Of a DNA stretch of 64,000 bases, positions 50,496-61,343 are shown piece after piece (position 1 is the stretch's first letter; each line of letters starts with the position of its first letter). Both the position numbers and the translations under genes were made by a program. Source of the DNA: Marsupella aquatica (lineage: Eukaryota > Marchantiophyta); NCBI GenBank assembly GCA_973895155.1, contig OZ316892.1, positions 25,234,001-25,298,000 on the forward strand, given 5' to 3'. The notes under the pieces were generated by a model. That model saw nothing but the letters and a program-made list of their open reading frames with translations. It was not told the DNA's origin and did no database searches.

Positions 50496-52372
50496 ACAAC
50501 AACCGCAACAAACAAGACTCGTCGGTTTTGTGAATCAAACTTAGAGTTTTCATTTGTGTTTGTGTCAATTTGGGTGTAAATTTTGGGATGTCGTGCCGTA
50601 AAAAGAAATGTAAAAACATTGGAAATGCAAATAACAAGACGGTTAAAACTATCACTATGTAATCGTTTTAGTTACATTTCCAATTTTAAAACTTAAATTC
50701 AAAGATTTATAAAAAGTATTTTTCATATAATAAATAATGACTAATAACTAACTTGATAACTTCTTTGTTAAACCGCAACTCCCGGTATGTAAGGACCTCT
50801 TGTATTGTACGGCCATTAATGCTGGGAAGAGCACATAGAAACCCAGGACCGGGGAGGAGGAATGGCTGGAATCTTGAAAGTTCATCAAATTTTATACTCA
50901 AAAATATTTACTCATTCTCAAAACAAAAAATACCCAGGGGATCCAGTTTCAGATAATATCTATTGATAGGAATCTTTCAAGATTATAGCCATTTCATGGC
51001 TCTGTTTGCGGATGAAAAAATAAAGAAAATCAATATAAAATTAGACATAAGGGTCCGGCTAAAAATTTTGTTGACCGAGGTTGGTTCAAGCAACGGAATA
51101 AAGACCCACGCCGCGTCATACGCACCATTGAGAAAAGGTTCAATACAAGCCGTTTGAAGTTGTACGTCACTTAAATCTCAGGAGTAACGCAAGCTGCCCA
51201 ACTAGGGGATTATAGAATCTTGCCGATTTAGTGGGTATAGAACCTATAAATAAATCTGACTTGGATCGATTAAAAAACTCCCGAGACGTGCTTGAGCAAC
51301 TGCGCGATTTGTATGTTAAATATTCTGTGGTCGTAGATCTCATTGAGATCTTTCTTTTGCACCCTAGATCGCCTTCTAACATGGATGAATAAGATTGCTA
51401 GAGGCATTACAAAATGGATGGCAAAGATCATAAAATCAACAAAATCGATGGCTAGGAAGGCTTGGATTTGTTTAATTTTTCATTTGAAAAATATTAACCC
51501 ATTTGCAAAATGGACATAACCCATCCATAGATCTATTTGAGATCTTTCTTTTGAGCCATAGATTGGCCATTATGATGGACTAACAAGATTTCCGGAGATA
51601 AGAAATGGAGACGGCTCAGATCGACTCTTCCCCTTGATTTTATTAGCCAAGAGGTCCACGAACTAATTCTCAAAATTTGAGTTTACTTCTAATCAATTTT
51701 TGTTCATAAATTCAAATACTTTTTAGTGTAAGTTAAGGATTTGCTGGAGGAGTAGGTAAGCTACACTTCCATCAAAGTGAGAATAAGTTTTATGTGGAGG
51801 GGTAAGTTTTATTTAATTAATTTTCATTGTGTTAATTTGAACTATTAGGGCTTGCATTTTTCTGTATCTAGTCCTTCTCTAGTTGCATTTGAAAAACTAT
51901 AAAAAAATGAAGTCTCATAATCATCAAGTTATAAGCCCAAAACTCACATGGACCACCAAAATATGGTCCCTAGGAACACTATGTCCAACATTGTGGTACA
52001 TCTTGGCTTCAACTTCTCTTATTTATATTTTAATGTCAGTTTGAATAACTCACTCACTAAATACAAATCAATCTATGGACCCCTTGTTCATCTAAGGAAT
52101 GGGTGTCTCATTACGTAAAATTGGTTTTTTAGAGCAAATTAGTTCATGGACCCCACCTGTTATACAATATTGATTGAGATTGAAAAGTAGATAGTTATTG
52201 ATATAGATATGTGTTGGACAACGGGTATAAATGTGTTATACAATATTGATGTGTTGGACAATGGGTATCTTTATTGGGACTAGTCAATTTTTTTGCATGA
52301 TACACCATAGTGTTCTGAAAAGTAAAATTATGTACTACATAGAAACAACTGTCATGTTTTTTTCCCACTGAA
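50496..52372. other. AT-rich intergenic DNA
   Basis: No gene seen. A diverged direct repeat (TTGAGATCTTTCTTTTG plus CATAGAT/CTAGATCG-type sequence) occurs at 51342 and 51527. Confidence 0.5.
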
Positions 52373-52940
52373 TCACATCGCGTTGAATTTCCGCTTGGAT
52401 GTAGTGGGTTCTTCCGTTGTTGTTTGGGCAGGGACTTCGGATAGAAGGCCCTGGTCGCTGCTCCTCCTCAGTCTGTTGATCAGGGATTGAGATTGCTGAT
52501 GTGTCAGCCCTACCAGCATATCAAGTGGCATCTTAAAATCATGTCTCAATCTGGTCAGTTGCTCTAGACGAGCTCCCTTTGTGACTTGGATGTACTCACG
52601 CATCCCGTTATTGTAATTGAGCTGATCTTCCTCAAAAGGAACTGCCATGTACCTAAGAATCTCCTTTGTGACACCTGCATTTATTTTCAATACGGAGTTA
52701 GTGCTTAATGTGCGCATGAGATGGTTTAATTCATTTTTTTTGGGTTTTCTCTTTGTGCTTACTAGTTGCTGGTTTATCTCGGTAATGGTCGTAGAAGTCG
52801 GCCTTGAACACTTTCCTCTCTTCGATCATTTTTGACAGTTCTCTCTTATCGATCCCGTTTAGCATCTCAGTTGTCTCGATTCCGAGACCGTTGTCAAAAG
52901 AAATTTGTTTAGCCGTTACCATCAAGTTCTCTATCCTGAA
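52373..52940 (-). pseudogene. Unrecognised coding remnant with A-tract frameshift
   Basis: Two minus-strand reading frames, 52731-52925 and 52373-52717, join naturally if one allows a frame slip at the A8 run (plus-strand T run, 52734-52741). The downstream frame is open through that run and continues to a stop at 52373. Together they give about 170 residues, charged and helical (GIDKRELSKMIEERKVFKAD, then RLRHDFKMPLDMLVGLT), with a basic tail (TTSKRKFN). I do not recognise the family. It lies about 2.4 kb beyond the Helitron helicase, on the same strand, so it may be transposon cargo or flank. Confidence 0.4.
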
Positions 52941-54508
52941 GTCATTTGATGGCAGCTGTCACGCGATTGACATGGGTCTTAACACCAAAGACGTCACTAT
53001 GGGTGCCAAAACCATCTCCTTGTACCTGAGGATCACGAAGGGATGTTGTGAATGTCGGTAAACACCAGTTTATGCCCTTAACACCAGACTATCATAGCAA
53101 GACTCTATCACACATCACCCAAGCTCAATCCCAAGGAACCAAGGTTGGGGATCAGATCTGCGCTCATGATAGTTCTGGTGAGAAGGGGTCTTCATATCGG
53201 GCCCGTACACACAGGGCCTAGCGCTACGGTGCGCATAGGTCTATACATATGCTTACTGTCATAGGTATGTTTCTATTCCGCCGCTGGAATGTACCCATAA
53301 ACCAGTGACTCCTGACTGATTCCCGGCTTAGGGACTTCTAAGCCATTGCCCCACCACTCTGCCATTCCACTCTCAACAATCAGAGCTATGACAGTCCTCA
53401 CCCAGCCCGCTTCAATGCACCCGGTACACCTCTCAGTGGCGCTGCTAGTTCCATCATACACTCAGATTGCCTCACACACACACACATCCATGAGAGAAAT
53501 GAGGCCTGAGAGGAAAACTCAATTAGATTCAAAGATGTGCACAATAGTTCACTGAGAACACTTGATCCGAACACTAGGGCCGAAGGCTGTCTCCTCCAGA
53601 TTGTGACGTGCTTGCCCTGCAAGCCCCGTGCTTGCCATGCAAGCTCAATCCTGAACTCAACCTCCTTCACTGCACTTCATTCTTGGGGGCACATACAGAT
53701 CTCACACCTCCAATTCAGAACGTCAAGTTACGCATGCATAGTTGACTCGACTTCAAAGCTGGTACCAGGCCTAACGGCGATCTACCCCAGACTGCAATGA
53801 GGCCCGGCCTCACGCTTGCCCTGCAAGCTCAGCTCTGGCCATAGATCCCTTAGTGCTCTCCACCAGACAAAGGCCGGGACTCCCCATGGGTCACGTAGCC
53901 TTGCCAGACTGAACTGTAAATGCTCCTCCTGCTGCCCCTTAATCAGTACCTCAGCCTCCCTAATGTGCCCACCGCAAATCGAATTGAAATCCTCCCCACA
54001 GTTTACAATCACCAATACATCACCTATCACCAAGGCTCTGTATCGGGGAAAAAGAACCCAGTTGTGCTGCCCACTAGAAAGAGCCACAATCCAGCTCGCA
54101 AACCTAGTAACCCGTTGCTGTGAAGCTTGGCTGATTACTCCCTGAGTAATAGCACAACCAAGCTCTCCCCAACACGCAGCATCCAAGTCCAACCTTGCTT
54201 GCACAGAGCTCCTCCCCGCTACTCAGTCTAAGTGAGATCACACAACTGAAGTCCCCCCGCTGCCTCTACCGGAGGGATGCTCTATATACTCTCTCATTGA
54301 GCCCAAATGGGTGGATGCTACGCTGCTGGAGCCCCATCCCAGCCCTAACAGAGCCGCCACTATCTCTAACTACTGAACCCTAACTCGCAACTTTATTTCT
54401 ATCTCGAATTGGCTATGTACTTCGGATTCGGCCCTCCTCCATGGTTTTTGCGAGCTTACGCCTCCTCTCCCGATTTCTGTATTCAACCATTTGCTGCGTG
54501 GATAACAG
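52941..54508. other. Anonymous region with one longer minus-strand ORF
   Basis: A 140-codon open frame lies on the minus strand at 53782-54204 (LDLDAACWGELG, then WVLFPRYRALVIGDVLVIVN). It has no recognised domain and could be a chance ORF or an LTR-retroelement fragment. Several GCTTGCCcTGCAAGC palindromes occur at 53608-53645 and 53813. Confidence 0.35.
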
Positions 54509-54541
54509 CGTTGGAAGCGGCTTGAGCTCCTCTTTCCAACG
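54509..54541. repeat. Hairpin of retroelement-leader type
   Basis: CGTTGGAA...TTCCAACG flanks a GAGCTC-containing centre. A closely similar hairpin is at 62818-62850. Similar sequence is common in plant LTR retroelement leaders (from memory), so this part is possibly an LTR remnant on the minus strand. Confidence 0.5.
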
Positions 54542-54599
54542 AGGTCAATTATAGCCGATTTGGTCAAATACACAGAGAGTTATGCCCCCGTAACCGAGA

Positions 54600-55010
54600 G
54601 GGGGTACTCACTGTTGCGCTAACCCGAGTTACATAGCTAACCCGAGTTCGGCTAACCTAGCTATCCTATCTAACCCGAGTAGAGCTAACCCGTGGTCTCG
54701 GGTTAGGCCGTTACCCGCTATCCGCTATTCGCTATCCTAGCCTAAGCTGAGCCCGAACCCGAGCTTACCTATGCTAACCTGACCCCGAGTTAAGTCTAAC
54801 CCGGGATCAATCTAATCCGAACCCGGGTTAAGCCTAAGCTGAAGCCGTGCTTACCTGAGCTAAGCTGAAGCCGTGCTGACCTAAGCTAAGCTGAAGCCGT
54901 GCTGACCTGAGCTAAGCTGAAGCCGTGCTCACATAAGCTAAGCCGTGGTCGAGCTTGGGTTAACCCGAAACTGAAGCCGAATCCGCTAATTCCGGCCACA
55001 AGTTAACCCG
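54600..55010. repeat. Degenerate AACCCGAG / AGCTGAAGCCGTGCT minisatellite
   Basis: From 54615 to about 54840 the motif CTAACCCGAG and variants recur irregularly. From 54841 a clean 26-bp unit (GAAGCCGTGCTGACCTGAGC, then TAAGCT) occurs four times (54841, 54867, 54893, 54919) before decaying. It is not the plant telomere repeat. Confidence 0.85.
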
Positions 55011-55319
55011 TCACACTAATCAGGCTGTATCTTTCTTAATACACCTCCGTTTCCCGAGTGTTTTATATCGATTTTACTCGCCTTGACCAGATCTTTCCAA
55101 TGCTCTTTACAGATCCGGATTTGGTGACATATTGAAAGAGATATGGTCGCCGACCACCTGCGACATAGCTTTTATTTCCCTACTCTTAACGCCATGATTG
55201 CCCTTATTCTTGCCATCTTGCTAATTGTTATGCAATATCAATAGCTACTCCTTGCATACAGCAACCTACTTAATCAGATTACAAAATAAGGACCATGTCA
55301 TTGGCGTCACAACAGCTCT

Positions 55320-57801
55320 CTAGTGATCATCCTTGCCATTTCTATGGCTGTCATTGGCTGCACAAGAAAGATGTGAACAATATCTTAGAACAATAGTGTC
55401 CGTCAATGTGAATGAATCTTGCAACTTTTGTATCATCATTTCATTATCGCTTGCATCAACAAGGTGAAGTATAAAGTGGACACTCTTTACCTGAACTGAT
55501 GTCGGAGTAGCGTTTGTCAGATTGCTATTTGCGCCTGTCATTGTTTCTTGTGGTTGTTGTGATGCCTTGGCTGCCTTGTTGCCTTTGGTGGTCGACATCT
55601 GCTTGTTAAACATGATCCAAGGTTGGGTGGATTCATCTGAAGGGGCATTGGTGAGTATTGGGACGGGCATGGTCTCTTGGCGGGGAAAATATCTCTGTAA
55701 TGCCTGGTCATTGTAGTTGTCGACTGTTTCTCTATGTGTGCATATCACGGTTGTCGAGTCGATGAAATCATGGGCTTCTTGTTTGGACACGTAACATCAT
55801 CCCAGGCAGCATCGATTGATTCTTGGGTAGGGAGGCTTGTGAGGATGTTGTTAAGGAACTCCATGAACTCCCTGTCTATGCTCTATCTGAGCACAGTGCA
55901 GAGGTGAAATTTCCGCATGGTCTCAAAATATGGCGACGACGAGAGGTGGCACGCCCTGCATATGTCGTTGGTGTGGTGGGAGCAAACTGGAGGCAATTGG
56001 CACATGTCTCCGACCAGGATGACCATCTTATTTTGGAACGGGTCGGATGAGCGATCCTCATCTTGGAGTGTCTTGTGTAGTCTTGTGAAGACGTAACGCA
56101 ATAATTTGGGTTTCAACATGCTTGCCTCATCTATGATGAACACGTCATTGTTCCTCAAGATGTGGTATTGGGGACTGGTGATATGTAGAGGTCTGAGCTC
56201 TCCGTGTATTGGAATGTTGAACAAGGAATGCATTGTCACCGCGTTGGCATGAAGGTTTATGGCAGCTGCGCCTGTGGTGGCACATCTTCACCTTCCTCCC
56301 TTTAGATGTCCAGTATTTGTTCATGTACAAGATGAAGAAAGTCTTGCCGGATCTCGGATTTCCATCGATCATGAACAGATCGCTCTTGACATCCTTGGGG
56401 GCCTCAAACACTTTGATTTGGTCCAGAATCAAGTTGACGGTCAGGAGAGTTTTGTCGTTGAGCATCAGGCCAATCAATTTCTCTGCAGTGACGGTAGGGA
56501 CCGCTTGGAATGTGGTCGCGTTGTTGAAAATTTGGTGGGGCAACTTTTCATTCAGCTCCTGTAGCAGGTGGGATGTGTGGTGGGTGGAGTAGAGGTGCGA
56601 TGCGCAATACTCAAGCACCAACTTGTGTATGTCGTTGACGTTGGTTATCAACTTGTGGTGTATGCACTCGTGCAAGTAGCTCCACGTCTCGCTTATGGGC
56701 CTGAGGAGAATTTTGCCTTCTGCACGGAATCTCACAACCTTCAAGAGGTAGTTGTTAAAGAAGCCGTTCATCTTGTGTACTGGATGATACTCCAAAAAAT
56801 TGCACGAGCCGATCTGTCCGATTATTAAAATTGCCTTGCAAATCCCTGCCAACATAGTCTTTGGTGGTGTTTTTCTTATTGGTTAGGACCTCGTGGTTGG
56901 TGAAGTAGTCGTAGAAGGACATTGCAAATATGTGCTTGGGCCTCTGTGCATAGAGTCTGGTGGGATGCAAACATATCCCCGAGGACTTACGGTAGATGGC
57001 GGACCTCAATTCTGGAGGTGATGAGTCCATGAACGCCACTATCTCCTAGCGATGGATGATGTTGATTTTGAGGCACGTCAATGCCGCCTTCGTGGCGCAC
57101 ACGCTTTGAGATAGGACGGCTCCGCTGACGAGCTTGAGTTGGACTTCAGACAAGTCCTTGAGTCCTAGAGTGCGCGTATCGTTTGCATTAAGCTAGAGTG
57201 ATCCCAAGGGCTTGCATTTGATAGCGTACTTGAGAAAATAGAAAGACCAGGCCGCGTTTGTGATGCGCTGCAAGTTCATGTGCACGCCCCACAACAGCAA
57301 CACGAGCAGGTGGTATGGCACGACATTTTGGTGGTGGTCGCTTGGCCTGTGGTACCTCCATTTCCCCATGGTGGGGTCGATGCCCGCATCTTTGTCAAGG
57401 TGAGTTTCTTGGGGGAAACCCAACTTGTAGTACTTGAGGCCGGTTTGGGAGTGCCTTTGTAAGCACAAGCCCTCCTTGCAATAGTGAAGTTGTTTCGTCA
57501 CCATATTGCGATATAGGGTCTTTTCTTGTGCTCCATTCGGCTCTTTGAATCTACCAGAGGTTGAGTCAAATTTGCGAGGGATGAATGTGGTTATGTTGTT
57601 CATGACACGATCGACGTTGCAATCATTGACCCATAGCACCATGTGGGCATGGAGTGATCTGCGGCCTTGCAACTCATACCTGATGACATAGTGGATCACA
57701 TTTCTGATTATGGCGCGTTTTGACAAAATGTAATCCCTGAAAAAATGTTGAATTCTGTAAGTAGTGGGTAATTCCAAAAGCATGAAGAAACTGAAAAGCA
57801 A
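55320..57801 (-). pseudogene. Helitron Rep/helicase, truncated and frameshifted
   Basis: Order on the minus strand: a Rep (HUH) part at 57193-57801 with YELQGRRSLHAHMVLWV (HAH catalytic motif), LGFPQETHLDKD and a WSFYFLKYAIKCKPLG block. A linker follows at 56755-57039 (SSPPELRSAIYR). The PIF1-type helicase has Walker A GNPRSGKT at about 56340-56363. In a new frame come NDVFIIDEASML (Walker B) and ILVGDMCQLPPVC at 55883-56239, and a final FIDSTTVICTHRETVDNYND block at 55320-55790. Frame changes near 56290, 55890 and 55797 break the protein. The Rep N-terminal half is missing, apparently cut by the LTR element that begins near 57.84 kb. Helitrons replicate by rolling circle using Rep and a 5'-3' helicase. 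I could not find the element termini. Confidence 0.85.
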
Positions 57802-57839
57802 TGTGGATTTAAATCATATAAGTCATTACCTTTTGACTA

Positions 57840-58170
57840 ATGTTTAAGGAGTAACCTTGGCACATGCCAGACTCCCTTAGCATACTTTAAGATATTTTTG
57901 GTGTGTTTTGTTAATCATTCCAATTTTATTATTTGATGGTTACATGATGTTGAGTTATCATTGAAAACTTCTCACCGCTGTGGAGCGATCTTCAAAATAC
58001 CTCAGTAAAGTAATCAAACTTGATTATTATGTGTGGAAAACATCTTAAGTCTATTATTGTTGTTTAAATCTCTCAAACCAACCCCATCTTGTTCTTTACG
58101 GGAATGAATACCGAGTTTGAAGACCTTTAAATGTATTTTTGGTTCTTCATAGCAAACTACATGAGATTTT
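57840..58170 (+). repeat. Probable end of a 5' LTR
   Basis: AT-rich sequence between the truncated Helitron Rep and the primer-binding site. It could be the LTR, with candidate ends TGTTTAAG near 57840 and CTACA near 58163. The partner LTR is outside the window or absent, so the borders are not proven. Confidence 0.4.
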
Positions 58171-58190
58171 TGGCGCCGCTGCCGGGGAAC
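58171..58190 (+). other. Retroelement primer-binding site, tRNA-Asp type
   Basis: TGGCGCCGCTGCCGGGGAAC is complementary to the 3' end of plant tRNA-Asp (…CCCCGGCAACGGCGCCA) with one mismatch over 18 nt. Athila/Tat-type Ty3 elements use this kind of site. It marks the boundary between the LTR and the internal region. Confidence 0.8.
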
Positions 58191-58475
58191 AAATCAAGGA
58201 AGGTTTGAAGTACACGCAGTGAATGCCAAAAGAAGGTTTAATTTAGTAAAAATGATGAAATAAAAATAAGGGTGATTGCCACCATGGAACCTATTGGAGA
58301 ATGGGCAATTCCAAGCCTAGAAATTTGACCTTATACAGTGGAAAATGCACCAGAGGCATTTAGGGAAAGGATTGGAGGAGAAAATCCTGCCACAATTTTG
58401 GAAAGAAAGAGGAAAGCTAAGGCCAAGAAGGAAAGATTAAGTGATGCTTAGTAGGGGAATTTTTCAAGAAAAGGA

Positions 58476-59369
58476 ATGGCGAGAAAGAGCAGACCTCAAA
58501 AAAGAGAAAGAGCTTTGATTAAGTCTAGGGATAATCAAACCTATACAATTATCAGTGCCACTGCACAAGACAGGACAACTATTTTGAGAAGCCAAGTGAT
58601 AAACTCAGATGGAGGAAACACTAGAGGAAGTTATTTTTGGGGTGGTGAATTGGTAAAAGTTGACTCATGGGATACCAATGTGTTGTATGATTGTTTGCTT
58701 ATTTTCAGAAGAGCCATAGATGGAAGATTTGAATTAATTGAAGCCACTCAAGATAATGAATTTGACTCCAATTTCATCCCTCCATTGCTAAAAGAATATC
58801 ATATTGAGGAGGAGACATTGGAGAAAGAACTTGAGCACAAATTAAGGAAAGCATTGGCAAGATTAAAGGGTGATCCCTTATGGAGGAACCAACTTGATTA
58901 TGTTTTGGAAGACCTCTATCATGATAACTCAAATTTAATTCTCAAGGAAGAAAGACCAGTTATGACCCCCAATAGGAAGGAGCTGATTGAAACCTGCCAG
59001 TGGAATGCAAGGAATGGATGGGTTTTGCTGAAATGGGAAGATTTGAGTATAGGAAAGGTATCTTTCAAATGGACTTTCCCCCTCCCTCAATGTTCTGAAT
59101 TAACTGATGTGGTGGTATTTAAGAGAGTATGGATTGATGACAGAGAATACAAGTTGCAACCCATTAAGGAGGAACATGACTTGGAGTTTGTTCTAAGAAA
59201 GAATAAGCAAAATGGCAGTTGGGCTACTGAAATAGAGGAATTAAGTATCAAGGAGGTGTTGCATAATTTGCACATTGTTGAGAATCCTTGGTTAGATGCC
59301 CTAGATACTCTGGAAAATCTATTGAATGATTACCGGTCCCCAACACAAAATACAAGAGCAATGGGATAA
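58476..59369 (+). CDS. Unrecognised 297-aa protein of the LTR retroelement, upstream of gag
   Basis: This intact ORF starts about 285 bp after the primer-binding site. The N-terminus is basic (KSRPQKRERALIKSR). The middle has GSYFWGGELVKVDSWDTNVL, then YDCLLIFRRAIDGRFELIEA. A helical, charged segment follows (EEETLEKELEHKLRKALARL), then GWVLLKWEDLSIGKVSFKWT and a C-terminus ending LDALDTLENLLNDY. There are no membrane segments and no gag, protease or RT motif. Tat/Ogre elements are known to carry an extra ORF before gag, but I cannot say this is homologous. The intact frame over nearly 900 bp suggests recent selection or a young copy. A short broken frame at 58284-58450 precedes it. Confidence 0.65.
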   Translation: MARKSRPQKRERALIKSRDNQTYTIISATAQDRTTILRSQVINSDGGNTRGSYFWGGELVKVDSWDTNVLYDCLLIFRRAIDGRFELIEATQDNEFDSNFIPPLLKEYHIEEETLEKELEHKLRKALARLKGDPLWRNQLDYVLEDLYHDNSNLILKEERPVMTPNRKELIETCQWNARNGWVLLKWEDLSIGKVSFKWTFPLPQCSELTDVVVFKRVWIDDREYKLQPIKEEHDLEFVLRKNKQNGSWATEIEELSIKEVLHNLHIVENPWLDALDTLENLLNDYRSPTQNTRAMG

Positions 59370-59418
59370 AGGAACATTTTGATTTTAGCCTTATATTAAA
59401 GGTGGTGGAGAAATTAAC

Positions 59419-59670
59419 ATGCCTCCCATTAGGTCATTAGGATCCTTGAGAATAAGGAATTTACATAATATATATGTTCAAACCTGGGTATTATCCTTAA
59501 GAGGAAGAAGGGGTATCCATTGGTTATCTGTTACCTGGTGGGAAGGAGGAGATTTGCATTTAGTTGTTTTGAAGCTAAATGGCAGAATTACAGGAGAAGA
59601 ATATATTATTATTTCTATACAAGAATTAGCTAGAGCATTGATGCAAAGACAAAATAGGAGGCTCAGATAA
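59419..59670 (+). CDS. Small retroelement ORF, unrecognised (83 aa)
   Basis: It follows the 297-aa ORF after 49 bp in a different frame. It is rich in Trp and Arg (YVQTWVLSLRGRRGIHWLSV), then KLNGRITGEEYIIISIQELA. It may be a continuation of the upstream protein after a frameshift. No family recognised. Confidence 0.4.
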   Translation: MPPIRSLGSLRIRNLHNIYVQTWVLSLRGRRGIHWLSVTWWEGGDLHLVVLKLNGRITGEEYIIISIQELARALMQRQNRRLR

Positions 59671-59993
59671 AGTAAGGTTAGCCAAAACAGTGAGAAACCA
59701 GAAGAGGAGATGGTACTTTGCTACTAAGGACCCGCCGAAATACAAGGGGATAAGGCATTTCGGATTAACCCTTACGAGTTACGGGTAAGCGTCACGACGA
59801 TTACAACTTTACGAGTTGGCCGTCTTATGACTTTATGAGTTTACGAGTTTACAAGTTGAAGGGTTACAACTAACGGACGCACCGCTTCAACACTTGGCTA
59901 AATCGCGCGACTGTTGGGCGCACAACCCCACAAAGTTCTCAGAAAGGTCACGACAGTAGGAGAGGATGCCGACTCAATACAAAACATAAGGGC
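59671..59993. other. Non-coding spacer inside the retroelement with TTACGAGTT repeats
   Basis: No ORF. Short repeats of TTACGAGTT and TTTACGAGTT variants occur between 59770 and 59860. The composition differs from the flanking ORFs and could mark a small insertion. Confidence 0.45.
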
Positions 59994-60536
59994 GTGACTT
60001 TTTCATACGATCCGGAATTTCCAAAGGGGATTAAGGGTTGGTTTGAAACCATTACCTCGCACTTGAGAATTGCCATCTTTCAAAATGTGGAATGTCTGAC
60101 AAAGGGAAACGAGGTTGGAGATCAAAACAAGAAAGCAAAAGCAAAAGCCTCTCAAGACCCACTTAACCCAAGAGAATTATTGCCGGATTTCCAATCATCT
60201 GATTATCCAACACTTGGAAGTGTAGCAGAGCGAGTCACCCTAATCCAACAAAGTGAAACAAAGGGAACAATACAAAATCCAGCAACAAGTCGACCTGTAA
60301 TCTATAAATTACGATCGAGAGATGTGCAGTATGTTCCTGCCAAGCCCAAAAAGAAAGGAGTTGACATTGTCAAACCATTAAGAAGAACACAAAGTTTGGA
60401 AGAGTACGTAGGTCCATCTGCGTTCCAGATAATTGGAATAGATAAGATTAAAAACACAAGGCATGAAAGTATAATTGGAGAAGGAAGTCAACAAGCTAAG
60501 CCTCTAGAGTTTGATTTTGACTCACTCACATTATAG
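59994..60536 (+). CDS. Retroelement gag N-terminal extension or separate ORF (180 aa)
   Basis: This open frame from a GTG at 59994 (true start unknown) encodes FPKGIKGWFETITSHLRIAI, a Lys/Ala-rich linker (KKAKAKASQD), then VIYKLRSRDVQYVPAKPKKK and SLEEYVGPSAFQIIG. It is in the same frame as the gag ORF. Only two stops (60534-60536 TAG and 60570-60572 TAA) separate it from the continuously open gag frame starting at 60573. So it is probably the N-terminal half of one gag polyprotein interrupted by nonsense changes. A suppressible stop is possible but unproven. Confidence 0.5.
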   Translation: MTFSYDPEFPKGIKGWFETITSHLRIAIFQNVECLTKGNEVGDQNKKAKAKASQDPLNPRELLPDFQSSDYPTLGSVAERVTLIQQSETKGTIQNPATSRPVIYKLRSRDVQYVPAKPKKKGVDIVKPLRRTQSLEEYVGPSAFQIIGIDKIKNTRHESIIGEGSQQAKPLEFDFDSLTL

Positions 60537-60572
60537 AAGACACCCTTGGGTAACTCCACAAAATTAGCATAA

Positions 60573-61343
60573 GTACTTCCCTTATTTGGATACGGAAATT
60601 CTAGTGGTAGTCTGAGTGCAACGAGTACAAAAAGCACTCCGAACTCTTTAAATTCAATTTCCCCGTTAACATCTCAAGGATCAGTCATCAACACTGGATC
60701 ACAATCCGTGGGAGCCTCTCCTCCAATTAATCCAAGTCCAGTACCTGTGAGAAGAATTCAAATGGCCCGGAACAATATTTATTATGATACTTTTAAAGGG
60801 ACATCCAAAGAGGATGCTGAGACCTTTTTGAAGGAATTTGAAGCTGCAGCCACCTCAAATGGGCAAACCCAAGATGCTGAAAAAGCCACAATTTTTCGAG
60901 GCTTGTTGAAGAAAAATGCCCCAAAATGGTATGATCTATTTCCAAACAAAAATGATTGGGGAAAACGGAAGACCGGTTTTTTGGACAAGTATAAGGAGGA
61001 TGGTGTTGAGGCGAGAGCCTTTGCCATAATTTCTCAACTCACCATGAAGAAACATGGATCAGTAAGGAAGTATGTAGATAAATTATTAGACCTGGTGGAT
61101 AAATATAATCCAAACATAGCTAAATCTACCACGACAGATTGGTTTATCAATGGACTGCCCTCCCAAATTGCAAGATATGTGAAGATGGAAGGTGGTACAA
61201 CTTTTGAAGAGGCACAGGAAGCAGCACAAAAATATGTGGACTCTGAAGTACATGAGAAGAAACGAGTAAAGAAGGACTTTCAGGAAGAAGGACAAAAAGA
61301 AAGAGAAAAAAAAAAAAAAAGACAAAGTCTTCATCAAGCTTAG
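60573..61343 (+). CDS. gag: Ty3/gypsy-type gag (Retrotrans_gag domain)
   Basis: The gag frame is open from 60573; the first ATG is at 60762. A Ser/Thr-rich leader precedes the capsid-like domain: YYDTFKGTSKEDAETFLKEF, then AEKATIFRGLLKKNAPKWYD, KHGSVRKYVDKLLDLVDKY and TTDWFINGLPSQIARYVKME. These match the helical Retrotrans_gag family. The frame closes at 61341-61343, right after a long A-tract (about 61307-61320). In a neighbouring frame the sequence continues as Ser/Asp-rich SSSSLESDDSDTTS to 61373. This suggests a homopolymer slip or programmed shift. No zinc knuckle, protease or RT follows before the next element. Confidence 0.8.
   Translation, partial: VLPLFGYGNSSGSLSATSTKSTPNSLNSISPLTSQGSVINTGSQSVGASPPINPSPVPVRRIQMARNNIYYDTFKGTSKEDAETFLKEFEAAATSNGQTQDAEKATIFRGLLKKNAPKWYDLFPNKNDWGKRKTGFLDKYKEDGVEARAFAIISQLTMKKHGSVRKYVDKLLDLVDKYNPNIAKSTTTDWFINGLPSQIARYVKMEGGTTFEEAQEAAQKYVDSEVHEKKRVKKDFQEEGQKEREKKKKRQSLHQA

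Noticed and set aside
54600-55010. Telomere or interstitial telomere array
   Set aside because: The motif is AACCCGAG and a 26-mer, not CCCTAAA/TTTAGGG.
55522-57691. Plus-strand ORFs in the 55.5-57.7 kb block
   Set aside because: Antisense shadows of the minus-strand Helitron Rep/helicase, which carries the HUH and Walker motifs.
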